DNA from: Caprella mutica
Taxonomy: Eukaryota > Arthropoda > Malacostraca > Amphipoda > Caprellidae
Direction: 5' to 3'
DNA: 64,000 nucleotides
Assembly: GCA_947561585.1 (NCBI GenBank)
Contig: CANNZV010000520.1
Location: 203,076-267,075, forward strand
Every line of letters begins with the position of its first letter. Within the stretch, counting starts at the first letter, position 1. Positions 55,642-64,000 of the stretch are shown here, in pieces. Under the pieces are notes generated by a model. The model was not told where the DNA came from, did no database searches, and was given only the letters and a program-made list of their open reading frames with translations. The translations under genes were made by a program, and so were the position numbers.

Positions 55642-56914
55642 CCTAGCTCACTACAAAGATGAAATGAATGAATGTTTCCCCATCTAATGTAGCAAATAAC
55701 TATAAGCCTGATGCTAACTTTTGATATTCCAGAGTCATCGATACTATTATATATAAATTCCAATAGATATATATTTTAATGTATTTTTTTCCATTACAGG
55801 ATATATCAACAATAGACAGAGTTGCAGTGACCCTAACTAGAGTAATTATTAGGACATAGGGGTGCCAATTGAAACAGTCGGTGCTACTTTGTCAATTGAG
55901 TTATTTCACTCAGTGGAACTACCCTAATATCGACCATATGGTTAGGGATGCCTGTGCCAAGTGATGTGAGAGACATCACAAGTATTACAGTCATATCTAG
56001 GCACTGACTAGCAATGTTTGCAGGTCTTTACTCTCAAACCAATTTCCCCAGTGGTAGGATCTCCTCGCACACTAATCGAATTTTCTTTCTTTTCAACCAT
56101 TATCTACACCTAACTGGTCTTCATACTTTGTGCAAGTGTGATCACAGGAACGATAAAGGTTTAATGTTTAATAATTTATGCTATAAGCAAAGTGTACAAT
56201 ACGAATGAACTAGTCGAAAAATGTTTAAAATAGTAAGAAAAGCATAGCTAAAATGAAGACCTTCTCTATCATAATGTTTCTAATTTGATCATTTCCATTA
56301 CTTAGTTTCTCATGTATATATTATAAATAGCTTCATAATCCTTAGATTGCTGCTAATGTTTATACGAAATAAATTGCAAGAAAAACAGTTTAAGTTAATA
56401 GGAAGTAGAAATCTCCGGGAACGATCCAGAAGTGCATTACCATTTTGTTCTGCTCTTTGCTGCAAAAACATTCCGATAGTTTTATTCTTCATTTCATTTC
56501 CTATTCAACTTTTCCCTTTTCATTGATTTAATGTACTCGCAATGAAGAGGGTGTTTCTCTCACTACTTCATAGCTGCATGTGGTAGAAGCTCACCTGTTG
56601 TAGGTGCTAAATGAAGTGCTACCTTCTTTGTTACTTCTAGAGAAAAAGTGATTATTGGTTAATAAATAGAAGAGAGAATTTTCCATTGAATTAACTAATG
56701 ACCAATTAACTATTTTTTCGTTTCTACTCTAGTTGTAATGATGAAACTCTATTTAAAATTTTATTATAAAATAGTGTTGGTGCCATAGCTATCATATTTT
56801 TAATGAAGTATTTATTATATTTGAATAAATAAAATATATAGAAAAAAAATAGAAAAATTAAATTGTGTAACGGAATACGTTTCATTGTGCATTTGACTTT
56901 TATATTTTAATTCA
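55642..56914. other. Intergenic sequence, no gene recognised
   Basis: AT-rich unique DNA. Frames of about 60 codons on both strands have no motif. It leads directly into the 181-codon ORF. Confidence 0.45.
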
Positions 56915-56957
56915 ATGCCACAGACTGAAGAAACTGAAGAAGATGCAAAGAAGGTGA

Positions 56958-57503
56958 ATGATGGGAGACAAAATAGATGACATCCACCATGCTCTCCCCA
57001 TGCTCCTTTCTCTGTCTCACGAGGATGATACTACAGCTGAGAACGACTGTTCGACTGCTTTTCTGGATGTCATCTTTGATTGCAAGGTTGCTACTTTCTA
57101 CTCTCACTCCTCAGAAACTTGGTATACTGAGACGAGATGTGAAGATAAACATCTTCATCTGAAAAGCTGCAACTCTTATGGGCTACACGTATCGGAATAC
57201 TGTTCTGCTGCGCAGAAGAGATCGGCGAATCAGTATCTTTTTCTAGTGGAGAATGACCCTAATCAGAATATTGCCTTCCTTTGTATACTTTATAAGATTA
57301 TGAATAGAACCTCAAACACTTTGAACATTTATTTTCCGGATCAAAAACTTGCCGCATTTCTGGTGTGCTGCTACAGCTCTGATTTCTGTTCAACATATTT
57401 CTTCATTTCCCTGCATTTGTTCCTCCCTTCCACCACCATGTTTTGTATTACTACTCGTGCGATGATTCTATTCTGGTGTTTATGTTGGTCATTTTATATC
57501 TAA
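56958..57503 (+). CDS. Hypothetical 181-aa ORF, cysteine-rich with hydrophobic tail
   Basis: This is the only sizeable frame outside tandem repeats. It starts at the first of two adjacent ATGs, right after an in-frame TGA, so no longer start exists. It has 12 cysteines (including residues 31, 42, 61, 71, 82, 137, 138, 144), a possible N-glycosylation site NRTS at 116-119, and CCYSSDFC at 137-144. It ends with strongly hydrophobic stretches at about 131-157 and 162-181. CC....C near the end of a cysteine-rich domain followed by a hydrophobic tail is the layout of Ly6 / TGF-beta-receptor ectodomain proteins, but the usual final Asn is Ser and no clear signal peptide is seen. A 21-codon acidic frame starting at 56915 overlaps its start. 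It may be a single-exon gene, one exon, a decayed copy, or chance. Confidence 0.3.
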   Translation: MMGDKIDDIHHALPMLLSLSHEDDTTAENDCSTAFLDVIFDCKVATFYSHSSETWYTETRCEDKHLHLKSCNSYGLHVSEYCSAAQKRSANQYLFLVENDPNQNIAFLCILYKIMNRTSNTLNIYFPDQKLAAFLVCCYSSDFCSTYFFISLHLFLPSTTMFCITTRAMILFWCLCWSFYI

Positions 57504-57691
57504 GGTCGATGCTTTGTTTCCTTTCACTGACATTTTACATATTTGTACTTTTTCTACTCTTAATTTCTTTAGTCAGTTGGTGATTCAGCGCCGGGGTAGG
57601 ATAGATTTACGAATCTTTTTCTCTTCACCGTATTATCCTACCAGTAAAACCTAAGTAAAAATAACACAATAAAACGAAGCACTAGCGAGAA
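57504..57691. other. Unique spacer
   Basis: Sequence between the ORF and the foldback-like element. No polyadenylation signal was placed with confidence. Confidence 0.4.
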
Positions 57692-57700
57692 GAGCTATAT

Positions 57701-58692
57701 CGTGCACGGACAATTCGTCCACGGAAAAATTCGTCCACGAAATGCTTTATTTTGTATTATATTTATATTGAGTATATAATTCATATTGAACATTATTTGC
57801 AAATATTTTGCAATATAAAAGTAGAAAATACCATTTGTTGATGGTAATTATAAATTCATGGTCTTTGCCATAATTCTTATTGTAATCTTGTTCTCCTGTT
57901 CCTACTGGCCGGCAACAGTAAAATAATATAACTGAAAACTTTTTAATGATATACAGGCAGGCCTCGCTTTAATTACTCCATTGTCTTATAAAATCTGTAA
58001 TAATAGCGAGGCATTTCTCGAAGTTATTAGAGTATATGTTCGAACATAGAAAATAGTGGACATAATAACAATAACTACAATAAACATCAATATTATTACT
58101 CAGATTAGGTTATTATTAGTTGGTACAGAAATTATTTTTTTATAACACATTGTTTTAACAGTGATTGAATATAATTCATATATGATACAAGTATATAATA
58201 TACTACTTAGCAAGTGATTGGTAATGAATTATGTTATAAAAGAATTAGGTGGATATTGGTACTTTCTAGTTTTGCCTTTAATTATTTAAACGTAAAACCG
58301 TCCATACTATTGTACTGTTCCATATTTTCGGACTCATAATAAAACCATATATAATAATTATTATTTACCTCTATTGTAATTATTCCATTTCACCCTGTTA
58401 TTTCAGTTTCATATTTTGGATACTCATAACTCATTAATTATTTATGCAAAATATTAAAGGAGATATATAACTTAAAGATACAGTCAAACCGTTTATCGAA
58501 GTGTAAACATTTTGTTTGTATTCATATGAAATGGTTCGGAATATATCACTATACCTAATAATATTATGTATTTATACATGCCTATTAATATAATAGTGAA
58601 AAATATTGGGAAATATATCCCATATACACTTTAAAAATACAAAATTAAGCAATTCGTGGACGAATTGTCCGTGGACGAAATGTCCTGGACCC
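57701..58692. mobile_element. Foldback-like element A, 9-bp duplication
   Basis: The left arm reads CGTGCACGGACAATTCGTCC then ACGGAAAAATTCGTCCACG. The right arm, read inward, has GGACATTTCGTCCACG then GGACAATTCGTCCACG. Each arm is thus two tandem units of about 15 bp, and each unit is itself palindromic (GGAC..TTCGTCC). Both arms continue as GAA(A/T)TGCTT(T/A)ATTTTG. GAGCTATAT (57692-57700) and GAGTTATAT (58693-58701) form a 9-bp duplication with one change. Known Foldback and Mutator-type elements have 9-bp duplications; the match to that class is inferred. No transposase is present. The module at 57953-58113 inside it also occurs at 45153. Confidence 0.75.
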
Positions 58693-59538
58693 GAGTTATA
58701 TACATGCATAACTCATAAATTGAAAATATAGAACTCTACTTCTATTTAAACATAAAGGATTTCTATTGTCTCCATTGATATTTCCATTGTAGCAACTATC
58801 AAATTAATGAACATATAAATCAGCAATAATTGTATGCAAGAACAAATGACAGCGTAATGGGAGGCATACATCACATATAAAAAAGAACTAAGTCCGATAT
58901 ATGGTGAACTAAGGCAGCATCAAAAAACATTTCACATCCCTTCTAATCATAAGTGACTCACCATAACTTTCTCACTGGGTATTGTGTGTTACATTAATAG
59001 TCACACTTAGTTATATATTTCTATTCTTATTATATTTAGTTTATATTTGTGTTTGAACAAATATATCTGACACAGTACTATGTAATACATTTACATTTTC
59101 TCAGTCCAGAGTCCACCCTACTTCCTATGTAAAATATAACATGTCGCTAGCGCGAGACGAAGTTAGTTTGTTGCATGTAAGTAGATAATACACTCAGTAT
59201 TGTTAACTTTTTTAAAAACTTAAATAAACCTCTACTAATAACGTGTTGAAACCATTTTTCATTTAAACTATGTTTAACAGTAAATACATATTCAACATAT
59301 TAACAAAGTATATCCCTGCAAACAATATCACATATATGAATAAGGTAAGTCACCAACATAACCTAATAATTACCATACAGACTTTGTAGAGGCTCTAACG
59401 ATATGATATACAGAATGTGATTGTTACATGAACATCATATGGAACACATATGTTAACCATGTCATAAATCACCATATGTCAAATGAAAATAATGGATGAA
59501 TCAATGGATATATCACTTGGAAAACATATATGCAAATA
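58693..59538. other. Intergenic sequence, no gene recognised
   Basis: AT-rich. No ORF outside the flank of the next array and no repeat of note. Confidence 0.5.
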
Positions 59539-60452
59539 CCATGCGTTACTCATATCTATTCCATGTGTTACTCATATCAATACCATTTGTTATTCATATC
59601 AATACCATGTGTTACTCTTATCTATTCCATGCGTTACTCATATCAATACCATGTGTTACTCATATCTATTCCATGCGTTACTCATATCAATACCATGTGT
59701 TACTCATATCTATTCCATGCGTTACTCATATCAATACCATGTGTTACTCATTTCTATTCCATGCGTTACTCATATCAATACCATGTGTTACTCATATCAA
59801 TACCATTTGTTACTCATATCAATACCATGTGTTACTCTTATCTATTCCATGCGTTACTCATATCAATACCATGTGTTACTCATATCTATTCCATGCGTTA
59901 CTCATATCAATACCATGTGTTACTCATATCTATTCCATGTGTTACTCATATCAATACCATTTGTTACTCATATCAATACCATGTGTTACTCTTATCTATT
60001 CCATGCGTTACTCATATCAATACCATGTGTTACTCATATCTATTCCATGCGTTACTCATATCAATACCATGTGTTACTCATATCTATTCCATGCGTTACT
60101 CATATCAATACCATTTGTTACTCATATCAATACCATTTGTTACTCATATCAATACCATTTGTTACTCATATCTATTCCATGCGTTACTCATATCAATACC
60201 ATGTGTTACTCATATCAATACCATTTGTTACTTATATAAATACCATTTGTTACTCATATCAATACCATTTGTTACTCATATCAATACCATTTGTTACTCA
60301 TATCTATTCCATGTGTTACTCATATCAATACCATGTGTTACTCATATCAATACCATTTGTTACTTATATAAATACCATTTGTTACTCATATCTATTCCAT
60401 GCGTTACTCATATCAATACCATTTGTTACTTATATAAATACCATGTGGATAT
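59539..60452. repeat. 22-bp minisatellite, about 41 copies
   Basis: Unit ATATCAATACCATGTGTTAC plus TC, with ATATCTATTCCATGCG, CCATTTG and ATATAAATACC variants. A 22-bp unit cycles through three frames every 66 bp. Since no unit variant holds a stop in any plus frame, all three plus frames are open for 250 to 320 codons and encode the same 22-residue cycle (HINTMCYSYQYHVLLISIPC type). That property is a by-product of base composition. Confidence 0.96.
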
Positions 60453-60524
60453 AGAGGGAGCACTAACATAAAATCGATATTTAAAAATGAAGATTAGAAT
60501 TCATAAGATTTAGTACGATACAAT

Positions 60525-61643
60525 GGTACACGGAAAACTGCCGAAGTGGAAAACTGTCAGACGGAAATCTGCCAAGCGGAAAACTGCCAGTCACTTATTG
60601 GCCATTTATGTATTTTTTGACTTTTGATAAACACATTCTAAGAACATTTTAATTCATAAAAAACAGCGTTAGCCATTCTTCAAGTGATTAAGGAGACATT
60701 CATTTTTTACAGTTATAAATAAAGTATTATAGATTAGTATTTCAAAAAAGTTACTTTATTAAACACACAGTAAACCAAATTCAGTACACACAAATAAATT
60801 ATAATTAACATTTTTAACTTATTTGTTAAGTCAAGTACATTTTAGAAACATGTATATACTAGTAATACATATCTATATAGGAATTTATATGTTTATAAGA
60901 TTTATAATTGATATCTTGTATATTATAAATTAAGTGTATGACAGTATGTTACATCACTTTTATGTATGTTCAATATTTATGCATTTACAATTTTATTCTA
61001 CATAGCTTTAACATTTTCATTTCTACAATTTTATATGTAAAAGTATTATTAATTTATATGCAATCCAATTCGATCGAGTGAAATTGTCAGGGAAATAGTT
61101 TGGTAATAGCAGTTTAACAATCATAGATTTTGTGTTGCAAATTCTAAATATTTCACATATATCGATCGAATTTTTTTATAATCAGTACACGTGAATATTA
61201 AGCTTGAAGGCTTGTTCAATTATCAAATTATAAACAAAAATGAAATAATTAGACACTAAACCCGTTATGAAATGATAATGTAGAGATTCGTTGTGTAAAC
61301 AAAGAAATTGTACTCTGTCCCTAAAACAATCATATCATTGTTTCCTCTTCTCTTAGTATTTTCTAAGAAAGGTTTAATTTTTTAATTTATATCCTGTATT
61401 TGATTTCTTACAGTAATATTCATATAATAATATATTTTTCTAATAAATATAACAATATTTTGTTTTGTATACTAACTAAAAATGAATTTTCCAATAACTC
61501 ATTTCAATAAAGAGCGAACGTCGTTTTTTTATAAGTCAAAATGTTATTACTGACTAAAGTCATTAATTTCAGTAAGTGACTGGCAGTTTTCCGCCTAGCA
61601 GTTTTCCGCCTGGCAGTTTTCCGCCTGGCAGTTTTCCGGACAC
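60525..61643. mobile_element. Foldback-like element B, 9-bp duplication
   Basis: CGATACAAT lies on both sides (60516-60524 and 61644-61652), a perfect 9-bp duplication. Each arm is four tandem units of about 15 bp with core CGGAAAACTGCC(A/T)(A/G)G, followed by CAGTCACTTA(T/C)TG. The right arm units are more uniform than the left. The AT-rich body of about 960 bp has no coding region. The architecture equals element A although the unit sequence differs. Confidence 0.85.
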
Positions 61644-61652
61644 CGATACAAT

Positions 61653-62315
61653 ACATAAAGGAAGAAAATGGAATTGTAACTTGAAATACCACGCAAGAGG
61701 TATAACACTCAATATCCTAATTGCAAGAGACTCGCTGTTTTAAATGGAATACATCGCCCGTCATAAAATTGGAGTTTTTCTAAAATGATCTCAGGAGACG
61801 CACCCTTGGCAGCTATGAGGATGAGGAGGAGGAGGAGGCTTGTCTCTACTCACACCGTGAAACATACATATCGCCTAAAGCAACAGAAATTTTTATTTTA
61901 TGAACTATATTGCAACCAATTATTTATATGTAAAGCCTCTCATACAATTTAGAGATATTAGACAGGCAACTTCAAAGAAATCTTACGTGACAATTCCGAC
62001 ATATAAATAAATAATTGCTAAATTCACATTACACCTACGTACAGCTCATATTATAATCTTAGTTGAGGAGGGTCTTTTCTTTGTATATGAAAAGTGCTAG
62101 GCTATGCAAAACTTAGAAATATAAAAAGAAGAATCGTTGTGGATTATTGATACTGCATCAACATTATTTATTTTTTCATTACTGCTATGCTGTCACGCTG
62201 TAAATCTCTAATTTTGGAATAGGTGATTCTGCGTGATTCTTTACAGTTTATTTATATCATTTTTCAATTATTTTACTTATTTTATTGCTTGTACAGATAG
62301 TAAAATCAGTCTGGT
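61653..62315. other. Intergenic sequence, no gene recognised
   Basis: A GAGGAGGAGGAGG run lies near 61822-61838. The last part, CAGTCTGGTAACTCTTATCTC (62308-62328), resembles the inverted flank of the hAT minisatellite (CTGTTAACTCTGAC). No gene recognised. Confidence 0.5.
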
Positions 62316-64000
62316 AACTCTTATCTCTGATAGTACATCATCACAGGGACTCTTATCTCTGATAGTACATCATCACAGTGACTCTTTTCTCTGATAGTAC
62401 ATCATCACAGGGACTCTTTTCTCTGATAGTACATCATCACAGTGACTCTTTTCTCTGATAGTACATCATCACAGGGACTCTTTTCTCTGATAGTACACCA
62501 TCACAGTGACTCTTTTCTCTGATAGTACATCATCACAGGGACTCTTTTCTCTGATAGTACATCATCACAGTGACTCTTTTCTCTGATAGTACATCATCAC
62601 AGGGACTCTTTTCTCTGATAGTACATCATCACAGGGACTCTTTTCTCTGATAGTACATCATCACAGGGACTCTTTTCTCTGATAGTACATCATCACAGGG
62701 ACTCTTTTCTCTGATAGTACATCATCACAGGGACTCTTTTCTCTGATAGTACATCATCACAGTGACTCTTTTCTCTGATAGTACATCATCACAGGGACTC
62801 TTTTCTCTGATAGTACATCATCACAGTGACTCTTTTCTCTGATAGTACATCATCACAGGGACTCTTTTCTCTGATAGTACATCATCACAGTGACTCTTTT
62901 CTCTGATAGTACATCATCACAGTGACTCTTTTTTCTGATAGTACGCCATCACAGTGACTCTTTTCTCTGATAGTACATCATCACAGTGACTCTTTTTTCT
63001 GATAGTACACCATCACAGTGACTCTTTTCTCTGATAGTACATCATCACAGTGACTCTTTTCTCTGATAGTACATCATCACAGTGACTCTTTTCTCTGATA
63101 GTACATCATCACAGTGTCTCTTTTCTCTGATAGTACATCATCACAGTGACTCTTTTCTCTGATAGTACATCATCACAGTGACTCTTTTCTATGATTGTAC
63201 ATCATCACAGTGACTCTTTTCTCTGATAGTACATCATCACAGTGACTCTTTTCTCTGATAGTACATCATCACAGTGACTCTTTTTTCTGATAGTACACCA
63301 TCACAGTGACTCTTTTCTCTGATAGTACATCATCACAGTGACTCTTTTTTCTGATAGTACACCATCACAGTGACTCTTTTCTCTGATAGTACATCATCAC
63401 AGTGACTCTTTTTTCTGATAGTACACCATCACAGTGACTCTTTTCTCTGATAGTACATCATCACAGTGACTCTTTTCTCTGATAGTACATCATCACAGTG
63501 ACTCTTTTCTCTGATAGTACATCATCACAGTGACTCTTTTCTCTGATAGTACATCATCACAGTGACTCTTTTTTCTGATAGTACACCATCACAGTGACTC
63601 TTTTCTCTGATAGTACATCATCACAGTGACTCTTTTCTCTGATAGTACATCATCACAGTGACTCTTTTCTCTGATAGTACATCATCACAGTGACTCTTTT
63701 CTCTGATAGTACATCATCACAGTGACTCTTTTCTCTGATAGTACATCATCACAGTGACTCTTTTCTCTGATAGTACATCATCACAGTGACTCTTTTCTCT
63801 GATAGTACATCATCACAGTGACTCTTTTCTCTGATAGTACATCATCACAGTGACTCTTTTCTCTGATAGTACATCATTACAGTGACTCTTTTCTCTGATA
63901 GTACATCATCACAGTGACTCTTTTCTATGATTGTACATCATCACAGAGACTCTTTTCTCTGATAGTACATCATCACAGTGACTCTTTTCTCTGATAGTAC
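62316..64000. repeat. 32-bp satellite array, at least 52 copies, continues off the window
   Basis: Unit CTCTGATAGTACATCATCAC followed by AGTGACTCTTTT. In the left part many units have CAGGGACTC, often alternating with CAGTGACTC; farther right CACCATC with CTTTTTTC variants recur in pairs. The unit is the reverse complement of the minisatellite inside the hAT element at 48843-50131, at the level of a consensus identity over all 32 bases. The right end lies outside the window. Confidence 0.97.

Noticed and set aside
62316..64000. CRISPR array
   Set aside because: Direct repeats are contiguous with no unique spacers, and the DNA is eukaryotic in character.

Overview
The window looks like AT-rich eukaryotic nuclear DNA, most likely from an invertebrate animal. 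The grounds are the mix of DNA transposons (hAT, PIF/Harbinger-like, Tc1/mariner-like, pogo-like and foldback-like, several with target-site duplications that can be read directly), the many minisatellites, and the lack of any bacterial gene organisation. The species cannot be named from this sequence. No conserved multi-exon gene, tRNA or rRNA was recognised. The only non-repetitive reading frame of any size is a 181-codon ORF at 56958-57503 with a cysteine-rich, Ly6-like end and a hydrophobic tail, and it is uncertain.

About 20 kb (close to a third by adding array lengths) is tandem repeat: 23 arrays with units of 12 to 43 bp. They fall in clusters: 1-8119 (17, 29, 15, 26 and 12 bp units), 23034-27577 (21, 24, 12 and 20 bp), 33311-41785 (15, 14, 25, 21, 18, 18 and 16/18/20 bp), 49352-55641 (32, 43, 15, 15 and 21 bp) and 59539-64000 (22 and 32 bp). 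Many units are multiples of 3 bp or lack stop codons, so the long ORFs there are repeat translations, not genes.

Between the arrays lie DNA transposon relics, many nested. From 15583 a Tc1-like relic appears to be split by a Harbinger-like element (15753-18988, TTA duplication), which is split by a hAT element (16082-18315, AAATTGAT duplication). At 30503-32504 an element with about 165-bp inverted ends encloses a mariner-like transposase relic and a TTAA-flanked element, and a 468-bp foldback repeat follows. At 48460-50385 a foldback-like element encloses a hAT element (48843-50131, TCTGCTGG duplication). Other elements are a pogo-like relic (13993-15326), a GC-rich TA-flanked element (43459-44738), two foldback-like elements with arms of about 15-bp tandem units and 9-bp duplications (57701-58692, 60525-61643), and several MITEs and palindromes.

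The strongest single observation links the two repeat classes. The 32-bp minisatellite inside the hAT element at 48843-50131 has the same consensus, on the opposite strand, as the 1.7-kb array that runs off the right end of the window (62316-64000). This suggests that a satellite family was seeded from, or captured by, a transposon.
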